Part shown: in pieces, positions 43,015-51,711 of the stretch | Layout of the letters: every line of letters begins with the position of its first letter | How positions within the stretch are numbered: the first letter of the stretch is position 1 | Origin: Deltaproteobacteria bacterium | GTDB lineage: Bacteria > Desulfobacterota > Desulfomonilia > UBA1062 | Assembly: GCA_018433085.1 (NCBI GenBank) | Contig: JAHDRW010000014.1 | Span: forward strand, 62,001-126,000 | Length of the DNA: 64,000 nucleotides | Direction of reading: 5' to 3' | Notes under the pieces: generated by a model | Told to the model about the DNA's origin: nothing | Databases searched by the model: none | What the model saw: the letters and a program-made list of their open reading frames with translations, nothing else | Program-made: the position numbers and the translations under genes

Positions 43015-44127
43015 ATGCGTGGAATATTTGTTCGGCTCGTGATGGTGCTGATGGCGCTTTTCCTGGTCACGGCATGTGATGACGAAAGATCCGAAGAAGG
43101 GGCGCTTGCCGTGGGCCTTACCGACGCCGCTTCAGGCGACTTCCAGGCGGTATACGTCACGATCGGGGAGGTCCAGGTGCACCGGGGAGGAGAAGAGAAC
43201 GGCGAGTGGCTGGTGATCGCCTCGCCCGGCAGGACGTACAACCTCTTGGAACTGGTGAACGGGGTGATCGAGCGGCTGGGCGTGGCCCCGCTCGCGACCG
43301 GAAGCTACACCCAGATGAGGCTGATCATCGGCGACGAGGCCGACGGGGGGACGAACATTCTGGATCAGCGCCACCCCTATGCGAACTATCTCATCGATTC
43401 CCAGGGCGAATGCCATCGGCTCAGCGTGCCCAGCGGCGATCGCACCGGCATCAAGCTCGTCCACGGTTTCGAGATCGTGAAGGATCTCACCACGGATCTG
43501 GTTCTGGATTTCGATGTGGACCGATCCGTAGTCAGGGCCGGAAACAGCGGGAACTGGATGCTCAAACCGACCGTCAAGGTCGTGGATACGGTGGAGAACG
43601 CAATCGTGAGCGGCATGGTGGCGGACCAGATGGATGGAGTCCTCCCGTGTGCCAGGGTCAGTGCCCAGGTGTTCGACCAGGACACGGATCAGGTGACGGT
43701 CATCACCTCGACCCTCTCTGACGCGACAGGGGAATATCTGATGTATCTTGAGCCCGGGCCGTATACCATAACGGCGTATATGGAAGGGTATGATCCGGCA
43801 TGCGTGGATCTCGACACGGAGGTCGGCGGAGATTATGAGGCCTCGTTTGTGCTTTCGCCCGCAGACATGCAGGCGATCACCTGCAACGTGGTCCTGCCCC
43901 AGGGCGTTCAGGACGGGTGCGTCACGGTGCGCTTTATCCTGACCTCCCCCTGCGACGAAAACAGGCTCATCGAGCTCAAATCCCTGAATGTTTCGGAGAC
44001 CGGCGCATACGAGGTTCCGCTGCCTTCGGGAACCTATCGGGTACTCGCCACCGACGGCACCAAAACACTTCCGGTCCAGAGCATTGCCACCGGCAGCCCG
44101 GTTACGCTGGATTTCACCATCAGGTGA
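43015..44127 (+). CDS. DUF4382 domain lipoprotein
   Basis: 370 residues from ATG 43015 (AAGGAGAAGGACC upstream). The signal peptide ends in a lipobox, LVTAC, so Cys19 is the predicted lipidated residue. The mature part opens with LAVGLTDAASGDFQAVYVTI and GEVQVH, the signature of DUF4382. The second half (from about 205) contains a carboxypeptidase-regulatory-like beta repeat: LPCARVSAQVFD ... YLMYLEPGPYTITAYMEGYD, and a related segment near the end (GAYEVPLPSGTYRVLATDG). It probably sits on the cell surface and binds glycans or other proteins; function is unknown. Confidence 0.85.
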   Translation: MRGIFVRLVMVLMALFLVTACDDERSEEGALAVGLTDAASGDFQAVYVTIGEVQVHRGGEENGEWLVIASPGRTYNLLELVNGVIERLGVAPLATGSYTQMRLIIGDEADGGTNILDQRHPYANYLIDSQGECHRLSVPSGDRTGIKLVHGFEIVKDLTTDLVLDFDVDRSVVRAGNSGNWMLKPTVKVVDTVENAIVSGMVADQMDGVLPCARVSAQVFDQDTDQVTVITSTLSDATGEYLMYLEPGPYTITAYMEGYDPACVDLDTEVGGDYEASFVLSPADMQAITCNVVLPQGVQDGCVTVRFILTSPCDENRLIELKSLNVSETGAYEVPLPSGTYRVLATDGTKTLPVQSIATGSPVTLDFTIR

Positions 44128-44170
44128 TTCCATTACCCCGTTCCGATGATGTGGCCGCCGCCGGATCTTT

Positions 44171-44599
44171 CTAGACCCCTGTGCCGTTCGGATCCATGTC
44201 GCAGTACGGCGCCCTGGCGAAGGAGATCACCTTCTCCACCTTCACGGTGACCTCGCGTTCCGTCTGGGCCACCCGCGCCCTGGATTCGGGTCTCTCGGGG
44301 GTGTAGCCGTCGAGCACGGCGATGTCCGTCACCTCTTCCGCAGTGCCCAGTATCTGGTAGCCCTGGTCGGTGTCGCTGTCCCAGACAATGACGTCCAGGC
44401 GGGGGTTGCGGCTCAGGTTTGCGACCGTGGCGGGGCAGAACCAACTGGAGATGGCCAGCTTGTCCTCGGAGACCCGCTCGATGACATTGGCGACGGCCAG
44501 ATTGGGAAACCCCGAGGTGTCGGCGGTGGCGATCAGCACATACCCGAGCTTGTGGCCCAGATCCACGGCATCCGTTACGCGGGTGGCGCCATACATCAC
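44171..44599 (-). CDS. Pyridoxamine 5'-phosphate oxidase-fold flavin protein
   Basis: 142 residues. The split-barrel flavin-binding fold is indicated by GYVLIATADTSGFPNLAVANVI and ISSWFCPATVANLSRNPRLDVIVWD, as in PNPOx-like FMN or heme-binding proteins. It is too short for true PdxH and lacks its substrate motifs, so a reductase or flavin-sequestering role is more likely. The start codon overlaps the stop of the phosphoribosyltransferase gene as ATGA, so both products are made together. Start ATG with second ATG directly behind. Confidence 0.78.
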   Translation of the reverse strand: MMYGATRVTDAVDLGHKLGYVLIATADTSGFPNLAVANVIERVSEDKLAISSWFCPATVANLSRNPRLDVIVWDSDTDQGYQILGTAEEVTDIAVLDGYTPERPESRARVAQTEREVTVKVEKVISFARAPYCDMDPNGTGV

Positions 44600-45273
44600 G
44601 CAGACCCCTGGGTACTCGTTCTCAGGGCCTCCGCCACCTCCTCGTCCGTCGTCTGGTCGAACCGAACGTAGAAGCGACCGACAGAGTGGAGGGCGGGGGG
44701 AACCCTGAGCGCTATGGTCTCGTCGGCATCATCGGACAGGGTCATCAGGGCATCCATGTTGCCCACCGGTACCGCCACGATCAGCCTCTCCGGGCGCTCC
44801 TTCCGGACCGCCCAGAGGGATGCCTGCAGGGTGGATCCGGTGGCCACGCCGTCATCGGTGATCACCACGATTCTCCCCTCGAGGGGGATTTTGGGTCTGA
44901 TTTTCCGATACCGGCCGGCCTGCTGACGGATCACCGACATCTGATAGGCCTTTTCCTGTTCGATGTAGGACTCGTCTACTCCGATCCGCGTGGAAAGACC
45001 GGCATCGAGGAAAAGCTGGCCATCCTCGCTCAAGGCGCCGATGGCCAGTTCCGGGTTTTCGGGGGCGCCCATCTTGCGGGTGAGGACGATATCGAGGTCG
45101 GCGCTGAGGATTCGTGCTATTTCCCGGGCCACGATTACCCCGCCCCGGGGGATGCCAAGTACCACGGTGGACTCATCCGCCGAATTCAAAAGCCTGTTTC
45201 CCAGAGCCATGCCCGCCTCGTACCGGTCCATGAACGGCTCCCGGCTTCGGGAAGAGATCACGAGCGTTCCCAT
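44596..45273 (-). CDS. Phosphoribosyltransferase family protein
   Basis: 225 residues of type I phosphoribosyltransferase fold. The PRPP-binding loop is VVITDDGVATGSTLQASLWA (V-x-x-x-D-D-x-x-A-T-G-x-T). The hood region contains GIPRGGVIVAREIARILSADLD and RKMGAPENPELAIGALSEDG. Members of this group are often fused to or encoded beside dienelactone hydrolases and erythromycin esterases; their substrates are unknown. It is coupled by ATGA to the PNPOx-fold gene. A promoter with good boxes lies at 45381-45408. Confidence 0.87.
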   Translation of the reverse strand: MGTLVISSRSREPFMDRYEAGMALGNRLLNSADESTVVLGIPRGGVIVAREIARILSADLDIVLTRKMGAPENPELAIGALSEDGQLFLDAGLSTRIGVDESYIEQEKAYQMSVIRQQAGRYRKIRPKIPLEGRIVVITDDGVATGSTLQASLWAVRKERPERLIVAVPVGNMDALMTLSDDADETIALRVPPALHSVGRFYVRFDQTTDEEVAEALRTSTQGSA

Positions 45274-45380
45274 GCACTACCTCCGGGACGCCCGGCAGGG
45301 CTGCGTTCCGGGCCCGGATCTTCGCAGGGGCGCGATGTGAGAGGACTGCTGCATGCCCATGCTGCTCTCCTATCAGATTT

Positions 45381-45408
45381 CTTATAGGGATGTTCCGTCG
45401 AGTTTCAA
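45381..45408 (-). promoter_or_regulatory. Candidate promoter for phosphoribosyltransferase operon
   Basis: Read on the minus strand, TTGAAA (45408-45403), a 16-bp spacer and TATAAG (45386-45381). Each box matches five of six consensus positions. A short inverted repeat (CCTAT/ATAGG) overlaps the -10 region. The rest of 45274-45610 holds no supported gene. Confidence 0.55.
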
Positions 45409-45610
45409 TACGGACTCTTGCCGGATTGCCGGGCGGGTGGAGGACGGGAGATCATGGAAGGGAGGGGCAAGCCCCTTTCCCGGGGTATGCAGCGAGTCTT
45501 TCGCGCCGGGGTCTACAGAAAACAACGGCCGGGAAAACATGGGGGAAGGCACCGGGGACCTGACGCAACGGACTGTACCGGGGCCATGCCGCATGATGAA
45601 TCCGGTGCTT

Positions 45611-47050
45611 CTATTTTTTCCTTTTGAGCGCCTGCTGGAGCTTCTCGCCGAGTGAGCTGAGGTGCTGCTCGGACCCGCCGGTGAAACTTTTCCAGTCGCC
45701 TTCGTCGCTTGCGTCGCCGGGGGTGAGGGTGAGCCTGCGCGAGCCTGTGTCGATGGACTCGATCATCACGGTGATGCGTTCACCGGGCTGCTTCCTGTCG
45801 ATGGACGAGGGGTCGTGGAAACGGGCGATTTTCGACTTGGGCAGCAGACCCGTAATCCCGGGCTCCAGGTTGATGAAGAGACCGAATTTCTCCTTTTTCT
45901 CGATAGACCCTTCTATCCGCTGCCCTGGCCTATATCTCTCCTCGGCGCCGATCCAGGGGTCACCCTCGGCGTCCTTCATGCTCAGAGAGATTCTGCGGTT
46001 TCCCGGATCGATCTCCTTGATCAGGATATCGACGGCATCGCCCGGTGCCACCTCGTCCCGGGTTCTGGACACCCGCTTGGTGTAGCTCATCTCGGAGATG
46101 TGAACAAGCCCCTCCACGCCGGGCTCGATCTCCACGAAGACACCGTACTCCATGCACCGGGTCACCTTGCCCGAGAGCTTCTGCCCGGAAGAATATTTTT
46201 GGTCCACCGTGTTCCAGGGATCTTCCCCCACCTGTTTCATCGACAGGGAGATCTTGCCGTTATCTCCCGAGGCGTTCTTTTCGATCCCGATGACCTTGAC
46301 CGTGATCTCGTCGCCCGTGTGCAGGATCTCGTCCGGGGTGCCCAGCCGGGACCAGCTCATCTCGGAGATATGCACCATCCCCTCGACCCCGGGGCTCAGC
46401 TCCACGAAGGCACCGTAGGGCATGATCCTGCTCACCCTTCCCGTGCCGACGTGGCCGGGTGCGAGGGACCCGAAGAACGCCCTTCTTGCCTCTTCCTCTT
46501 CCTCCTCCAGGAGGGTGCGGCGGGAGACAACGATGTTCCTTCCCCCTTCGCTCAGTTCGGTGATGAGGAAGCGGAAGGTCTTGCCAACGTATTCTTCCGG
46601 GTGCTCCACATAGCTCGTGTCGATCTGGCTCATCGGACAGAAGGCCCGGTGCTTGACCACCTCTACGTTGAGGCCCCCCTTGCAGGTATCCGTAATGCGG
46701 CCCTCGATGGGGAGGCGCTGATGGTACGCATCCTTGAGCTGCTCCGCGCCCCCGACGCCTGTCAGGGCACGGGAGAGCCTGATTTCCCCATGACGCATGG
46801 AAACGATATAGAGTTCCAAGGTGTCTCCCACCCGATAGGGGAGATCGCCATTTTCATCCGTCAACTCGGCGAGGTCAACGACCCCGTCGACCTTGCTGCC
46901 GGTATCCACGAACACGCTTTCCTTACCGATGGAGATAATCTTTCCGCTGAGCTTGCTTCCGACCCGGTGCGATTCCCGGTTTTCCGGGCCGTATGAGTCG
47001 AGAAGCTCTTCCATGGACAGTTGCTTTTCGTTGTTTTCCGTGTCTGACAT
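45611..47050 (-). CDS. S1 RNA-binding protein with five S1 domains (RpsA-like)
   Basis: 479 residues from ATG 47050 (GGGGGGAGAAAGGG upstream). Five S1 units can be read: GSKLSGKIISIGKESVFVDT, then LPIEGRITDTCKGGLNVEVV, GHVGTGRVSRIMPYGAFVEL, GQKLSGKVTRCMEYGVFVEI and GQRIEGSIEKKEKFGLFINL. Units 3 and 4 carry GVEGMVHISEMSW and GVEGLVHISEMSY, the strongest RNA-binding repeats. Canonical ribosomal S1 has six units and about 550 residues, and this one lacks one unit; it may be a second S1-like protein. It is not next to cmk, the usual rpsA neighbour. It could act in translation or RNA decay. Confidence 0.85.
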   Translation of the reverse strand: MSDTENNEKQLSMEELLDSYGPENRESHRVGSKLSGKIISIGKESVFVDTGSKVDGVVDLAELTDENGDLPYRVGDTLELYIVSMRHGEIRLSRALTGVGGAEQLKDAYHQRLPIEGRITDTCKGGLNVEVVKHRAFCPMSQIDTSYVEHPEEYVGKTFRFLITELSEGGRNIVVSRRTLLEEEEEEARRAFFGSLAPGHVGTGRVSRIMPYGAFVELSPGVEGMVHISEMSWSRLGTPDEILHTGDEITVKVIGIEKNASGDNGKISLSMKQVGEDPWNTVDQKYSSGQKLSGKVTRCMEYGVFVEIEPGVEGLVHISEMSYTKRVSRTRDEVAPGDAVDILIKEIDPGNRRISLSMKDAEGDPWIGAEERYRPGQRIEGSIEKKEKFGLFINLEPGITGLLPKSKIARFHDPSSIDRKQPGERITVMIESIDTGSRRLTLTPGDASDEGDWKSFTGGSEQHLSSLGEKLQQALKRKK

Positions 47051-47173
47051 CCCTTTCTCCCCCCACGTGGTCCACTTTTGAGTGAAGGGCATGATAGAGA
47101 AATTTGTCGTGCGAGTAAATAACAATGTTGGCCAGGGCGCCTGCGTGGAAAACTCCCTGCAGTCCCCCCGCGC

Positions 47174-48595
47174 TCACTTCTCCTTCTCGAAGGCGGCTCT
47201 CCGCTCCCTTGATGCGATCCTTCCGGCGATTATGCTCCCCGCGAACAGAAAGGCCGCCGACACCGGGAAGCTCAAGAGGAGAAGGTCTTCATGCCCGGCA
47301 AGCTTGAGGTAGGCGGATGCCCCCCCTCCGAACACGATTGCGAGGACCGCGCCGGTGGGACGGAGCCGGAATCTCTCCGAATAGAACCCGAAAAGAACGG
47401 GGACGACGAGGCCGCCCGAGTAAATGGTGTAGGCGAGGAACAGGGAGCCGATGATTCCCTGCATTTCTAAGGCAATGACGACGGAGAGGACGCCGATGAC
47501 CAGTACGGCTGCCCGCGAGAGAAAGACAAGGTTCTTCTCCGGGAAATCGGCAGGAAGTACGGGACGGACGACATCATTGACGACGATGGTACCTGCCGTA
47601 AGGATGCAGGTATCGGCAGACGACATGACCGCCGCGAGCAGAGCCGCCATGACCAGGGCATTGAAGCCGGGGGGCAGCAGGTGCATGACCAGCGCGGGAA
47701 AGGCGTTTTCCGGAGGGATATCGGGAAGCAGAAACCGGGCGGCGATGCCGATGAAGACGATGGCAAACGCCAGCGGGATCATGACGCACGCGGTTATGAG
47801 AGAGGCCCTTCGCGCAGTCCGGGGCGTCCGCGCGCAGAACAGCCGTGAAAAGATGTCGGGACCTACCACAAAGACCGAGCCCACAAAAAGAAAGAAGAGC
47901 AGGAGGTCCTGGGAGGTGAACGTCGGTGAGACCGGGAAGGAGAAGTGTCCGGGTGGAAGCGAGGCAGCCATGGTAAATGGATCGCCGGTTGCCGTTGCAA
48001 TGAAGGCGAGGCAGATGATGATTCCGGTGAGGATGACGATGGACTGGACGATGTCTGTTTTGATAATGGAATACTGACCGCCCAGCGCAGTATAGACAAC
48101 CATGACGCCACCTACCATCACCATGGTGGACCGGAGATCGAACTGCCAGAGTGTGGTGAGGATCTTCCCCGCCGCGATGATCTGGGCCGCGATGACCCCG
48201 ATCCATGCAACGGCGATGAGGACCGAGGAAATGATCTTGGCGAGGTCGCTGTCGTACTGGGCCTTCAGAATCTCGGGCAGGGTGTAGACCTCGTAGGAGC
48301 GCACCTTCTCGGAGAGCCAGAAAGAGAGGATCAAGAGTCCTGCGGCACCCACGAGCATCCACCACGCACCCACGAGGCCCCTGGAGAACCCGAGCCCTGC
48401 GACGCCCAGGGTGCTGGACCCTCCCACAATGGATGCCACGAGCGAACCGGTTATCTGGACGGTGCCGCCCTTTCTGTCGCTGACATAGAAACTGCTCAGG
48501 GACCTGATGCGTCTGAAGCTGAACAGCCCGATAAGGAGCATACCCGCCAGGTACAGGACGATGATTGCGGTGTTGACGAGCTCCATGAAAGGCAT
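47174..48595 (-). CDS. Sodium:solute symporter (SSS family)
   Basis: 473 residues, about 12-13 membrane spans. It starts MPFMELVNTAIIVLYLAG and has SLVASIVGGSSTLGVAGLGF in TM2, where SSS members bind sodium, and AALLAAVMSSADTCILTAGT in the conserved ALLAAIMSS(A/L)DS region. SSS transporters carry proline, pantothenate, acetate or sugars; the substrate here cannot be told. ATG 48595 and 48586 are both possible. It follows, by a few bases, the small ORFs at 48599-48972, so it could be the last gene of a small operon. Confidence 0.92.
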   Translation of the reverse strand: MPFMELVNTAIIVLYLAGMLLIGLFSFRRIRSLSSFYVSDRKGGTVQITGSLVASIVGGSSTLGVAGLGFSRGLVGAWWMLVGAAGLLILSFWLSEKVRSYEVYTLPEILKAQYDSDLAKIISSVLIAVAWIGVIAAQIIAAGKILTTLWQFDLRSTMVMVGGVMVVYTALGGQYSIIKTDIVQSIVILTGIIICLAFIATATGDPFTMAASLPPGHFSFPVSPTFTSQDLLLFFLFVGSVFVVGPDIFSRLFCARTPRTARRASLITACVMIPLAFAIVFIGIAARFLLPDIPPENAFPALVMHLLPPGFNALVMAALLAAVMSSADTCILTAGTIVVNDVVRPVLPADFPEKNLVFLSRAAVLVIGVLSVVIALEMQGIIGSLFLAYTIYSGGLVVPVLFGFYSERFRLRPTGAVLAIVFGGGASAYLKLAGHEDLLLLSFPVSAAFLFAGSIIAGRIASRERRAAFEKEK

Positions 48596-48598
48596 CGA

Positions 48599-48814
48599 TC
48601 AGCTCGTCTTGAGATGCGTTGAGGGTTTTGTTCCCGGCGGGAGGGATGCGGTTGTCTGAAGAGCGTTGAGTGCATGCCGCAGATCGTTTCCGGCGCACGC
48701 ATTTTCACGGACCATATCGGCGTGGGCCGCCTGACGATCTCCAATGATCTCCGCCACGCGGGCACAACTGTATCGGTCCCTGCAACCGCCGCAGGGGGTG
48801 ATGCCCGGTTTCAA
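48599..48814 (-). CDS. Possible small cysteine-containing protein before symporter
   Basis: 71 codons if started at the TTG at 48814, which overlaps the stop of the preceding ORF as TTGA and has AAGGAGAAG upstream. The product includes LKPGITPCGGCRDRYSCARV and DMVRENACAGNDLRHALNAL, with a CxxC and two further Cys that could bind metal. Codon usage agrees moderately with the window. No family is recognised. It ends 3 bp before the symporter start. Confidence 0.4.
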   Translation of the reverse strand: MKPGITPCGGCRDRYSCARVAEIIGDRQAAHADMVRENACAGNDLRHALNALQTTASLPPGTKPSTHLKTS

Positions 48815-48972
48815 CTTGCCTGCTTCTCCTTCTCGATCCTGCACAGCTCTTTTGCCGCCTTTTTCTTGATCTTCGCGTACAGCCTGGATACCGCGATCCC
48901 CTGCCGGAGGACAGGTCGCCATCGATCACGGCACCCGGAAACCGCTTGTTCTGCCCGGGGCCAAACGTGCAT
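48811..48972 (-). CDS. Possible small basic protein, 53 residues
   Basis: ATG at 48972, stop at 48811. The second half IAVSRLYAKIKKKAAKELCR followed by IEKEKQAS is strongly helical and basic, and its codons end mostly in G or C (about 20 of 27), as in real genes here, while the other two frames do not. The N-terminal part is less convincing and the true start may lie further in. It overlaps the following ORF by 4 bp (TTGA). Too short to assign. Confidence 0.4.
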   Translation of the reverse strand: MHVWPRAEQAVSGCRDRWRPVLRQGIAVSRLYAKIKKKAAKELCRIEKEKQAS

Positions 48973-49351
48973 TACGTGAAAAATAATACATCAAACCGCG
49001 AAAGTAAACGATGCGGTGAAACTATCTTGACATGGGCGTGGAGGGCGGTTCCAGCGGTAGTCCGGACGCCTCACGCATCCGGAAGCCATCTTGAAATCGC
49101 TCATGGTGAAGACTCGATCGAAAAGGGGACCGGCTGGCCCTTTGCAGGGATTGCCCGTTTGAGGTGACGTGCTGTGACGGTTATCATGGATGGGTATGCC
49201 GACAAAGAGATTGCTTTTTTCATGAAAGTGGGATCAAACTGCTGCCGTTCCGCCGGATACCCATACGGGGATGATATCAAAGAGGTGGGTACAGGGGTAG
49301 CGCGCATCGGATTGCCCGCGCAGAAAAGGGCGAGGAGAGAAAGGATCTGCA
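48973..49351. other. Intergenic region with no supported gene
   Basis: About 380 bp upstream of the small membrane protein. Frames on both strands lack ribosome sites or conflict with the well-supported gene at 49352. It is richer in A and T near 48981-49020. Confidence 0.35.
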
Positions 49352-49522
49352 ATGAATATACGGAAAGTCGCTCTGATAGGTTTTATCGTTCTGGGTGTTC
49401 TCGACATCGTGTACGGCCTGTTCATGGATGACCGGATCAGTCTTCTGATGGGGCCTGTGCTGATCATCATCGGTCTTTACCTGATCATGCGGGAGAGGAA
49501 GCAGGTCTCGGACAGGCAATGA
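49352..49522 (+). CDS. Small membrane protein, 56 residues
   Basis: Begins MNIRKVALIGFIVLGVLDIV and contains two hydrophobic spans (about 6-23 and 32-46) joined by YGLFMDDRISLL, ending in a charged tail (MRERKQVSDRQ). ATG 49352 follows AAAGGATCTGCA. The hairpin-like two-span shape is common in small membrane-stress proteins and DUF3185-like proteins, but I do not identify the family. It converges on the paaK-like gene. Confidence 0.65.
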   Translation: MNIRKVALIGFIVLGVLDIVYGLFMDDRISLLMGPVLIIIGLYLIMRERKQVSDRQ

Positions 49523-49609
49523 GGCGGTAGAGGACTACGGCGTACGGGGACGAGACGATCGCGGCTGCAGAAAATCGGCCGATCCTTCCTCTGATCCGTC
49601 TCCTCCGGG

Positions 49610-50899
49610 CTACAGCTTGCGGTTGTCGATGACCCGCACGGCCTTTCCTTCGGCCACCGGGATGCTGCCCGGTTCGCGGAGATCAACCTCCGGGGTGATG
49701 AGGAGCTCGTCTCTGAGCTCCCGGGTGATTCTGCCCCTCAGGCGCTCGAGCGACTTGTACGCGTCCAGATTTATCGATGGGTCGATCTCCACCTGGACGA
49801 TCATGTGGTCGTTGTGCCCCTTCTGCTCGAGGATGATCCGGTAGTTGCGCCCCACGCCGGGGATGCTGTTGAGGACCGACTCGATCTGGATGGGGAAGAT
49901 GTTCACCCCCTTGAGGATCATCATGTCGTCGCTCCGGCCCGTGATCCGCTCGATCCGCGCATGGGTTCGCCCGCAGGCGCATTCTCCGGACACCAGCGAG
50001 GTGAGGTCCTTGGTGCGGTAGCGGATGATGGGCATTGCCTCGCGGGAGAGCGTGGTGATGAGCAGCTCGCCCTTCCTGCCCGGGGGAAGTGGTTCCAGGG
50101 TGTCGGGGTCCACGATCTCCACCAGGTACGCGTCTTCCCAGATGTGCATGCCGTTCATCTCCGGGCATTCAAAGGCCACGCCCGGGCCGTTCATCTCGGA
50201 GAGGCCATAGGAGTTGAACGCCCTGATCCCGAAGAATTCCTGCACCTTCCTGCGCGTCTCTTCGGAATGCGGCTCGGCGCCCAGGATTGCGTAGGAGAGG
50301 TCGGGGAAATCCCTGCGGGGGTCGATGCCTTCGGCCTCCAGCGTATCGGCCAGGTGCAGGGCATAGCTCGGGATCACGTGGATGGCCGTGGTCTTGAATT
50401 CCTTCATGAACTTGAGCTGGCGCTTGGTGTTCCCCGGACCGGTGGGAATGGTGAGGCAGCCGAGCCTCTCCGCGCCGTAGTGGAGCCCCAGGCCGCCGGT
50501 GAAGAGCCCGTAGCCGATCATGTTCTGAAACACGTCGTGCCTGCGCAGGCCCATCATGTAGAGGCAGCGGGTGACCAGCTCGGTCCAGTTGTGGAGGTCG
50601 CGGGCGCTGTGGTAGACGACCGTCGGTATTCCTGTGGTGCCGGATGACGAATGGAGCCTGACCACCTCGTCGAGGGGGGTGCAGACCATACCGTAGGGGT
50701 ACGCGTCTCTGAGATCCTGCTTCGTGGTGACCGGCAGCTTGCGGACATCGCTCAGATCACGGATCGTGTAGTCCCCAAGGCCCCTTTCACGGTAGAAGGG
50801 GGCACGGGAAGCCCGCTCGAGGGTCTCTCTCAGCCTTCCGAGCTGGAGCTCCTCCAACTCCTGCCGCGAAATACATTCATCGTTCTTATTCCAGTACAT
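49610..50899 (-). CDS. paaK: Phenylacetate-CoA ligase family protein
   Basis: 429 residues, the usual PaaK length. The adenylation P-loop motif is HSSSGTTGIPTVVYH; SYGLSEMNGPGVAFEC and GELLITTLSREAMPIIRYRT are highly diagnostic for PaaK, followed by GRSDDMMILKGVNIFP in place of the A8 motif. A Cys pair in GECACGR may bind metal. It forms phenylacetyl-CoA or a related aryl-CoA. In anaerobes these ligases often serve aryl acids made by indole or phenylpyruvate oxidoreductases, and a 2-oxoacid:ferredoxin oxidoreductase is encoded 5 kb away. The start follows GAGGAGCATCC. Confidence 0.92.
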   Translation of the reverse strand: MYWNKNDECISRQELEELQLGRLRETLERASRAPFYRERGLGDYTIRDLSDVRKLPVTTKQDLRDAYPYGMVCTPLDEVVRLHSSSGTTGIPTVVYHSARDLHNWTELVTRCLYMMGLRRHDVFQNMIGYGLFTGGLGLHYGAERLGCLTIPTGPGNTKRQLKFMKEFKTTAIHVIPSYALHLADTLEAEGIDPRRDFPDLSYAILGAEPHSEETRRKVQEFFGIRAFNSYGLSEMNGPGVAFECPEMNGMHIWEDAYLVEIVDPDTLEPLPPGRKGELLITTLSREAMPIIRYRTKDLTSLVSGECACGRTHARIERITGRSDDMMILKGVNIFPIQIESVLNSIPGVGRNYRIILEQKGHNDHMIVQVEIDPSINLDAYKSLERLRGRITRELRDELLITPEVDLREPGSIPVAEGKAVRVIDNRKL

Positions 50900-51223
50900 G
50901 GATGCTCCTCACGGATGTGAGCGGCGGCCAATACTTCCGGCCGCGTCTGCCCTTGCTGATACCACCGGTGCTACATGCGATCGTATGGTGCCGGCTTCTC
51001 CAACAGGGAGAGTCATATCGTAAAAACCCGCTTCCCCATCTTAAAATTTTCCGTAAAAGCCTTGTATTCCGCATAGACCTACCACGACACGGAATCCAAG
51101 TCAATCCGGCTTCGGATATCTCACCCAGGCACCTGATTCCTTTATGCTCGGTGTGAACATGATATTTTCCGGAGGCCTGGAGGAGACATCCGGGGGAGGG
51201 GAGAACCGGAGGGGTACAGGAAT

Positions 51224-51259
51224 AAAAAACCGCCAGGCCTGAAAAAAAGGCCCTGGCGG
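51224..51259 (-). terminator. Strong intrinsic terminator after secG
   Basis: On the minus strand, CCGCCAGGGCC and GGCCTGGCGG pair (one bulged base) around TTTTTTTCA and are followed by TTTTTTATT. It lies 56 bp after the secG stop and should end the pgk-tpiA-secG transcript. Confidence 0.85.
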
Positions 51260-51314
51260 GAGTTTTCCGTAAAAACCTCTGTCCTGTCCCTTGGAAAAAA
51301 GTGCCTTCAGGAGG

Positions 51315-51707
51315 CTACTGGGCAGGGCTCGGCTCGGCCGGCGTCTGACCCTGCGGTGCAGCCGGGATCGACGGCGCGGCAGGCGCAGCGTCGGCTTCCC
51401 CGCCCGGCTGGGGCGCAGCGCTCCCCGGTGCCGCAGGAGCGGTGGTGGTCTGGTTGTCCATGATGCTCTGGGTCGGCCGCTCAAAGGTGAAATACCCGAG
51501 GGTGAGCGAGGTGAGCATAAACACGACCACCAGGACTCGCGTCGCCTTGTTGAGGAAATCGGCCGGGCCGGCGGAGCCGAACAGGGCCTGCGAACCCGCC
51601 CCGCCGAAGACGGCGCCGATATCGGCTCCCTTGCCGGACTGCAGGAGCACGGCAATGATCAGCAGCACCGACACCACGATGTGAATGGTTAAGAGAAGTC
51701 CGTACAT
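51315..51707 (-). CDS. secG: Protein translocase subunit SecG
   Basis: 130 residues. Two membrane spans, LLLTIHIVVSVLLIIAVLLQ and RVLVVVFMLTSLTLGYFTF, with the conserved LLQSGKGADIGAVFGGAGSQ and LFGS between them, define SecG, an accessory subunit of the SecYEG channel. The C-terminal 50 residues are a long Ala/Pro/Gln tail (APGSAAPQPGGEADAAPAAP), which is not part of the core. It ends the pgk-tpiA-secG unit, with only 4 bp after tpiA, an order common in this group of bacteria. Confidence 0.95.
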   Translation of the reverse strand: MYGLLLTIHIVVSVLLIIAVLLQSGKGADIGAVFGGAGSQALFGSAGPADFLNKATRVLVVVFMLTSLTLGYFTFERPTQSIMDNQTTTAPAAPGSAAPQPGGEADAAPAAPSIPAAPQGQTPAEPSPAQ

Positions 51708-51711
51708 AGTC

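Noticed and set aside
49101-49431. Frames of about 85 codons on both strands before the small membrane protein
   Set aside because: They conflict with the better supported 56-residue gene at 49352 (ribosome site, two clear membrane spans).
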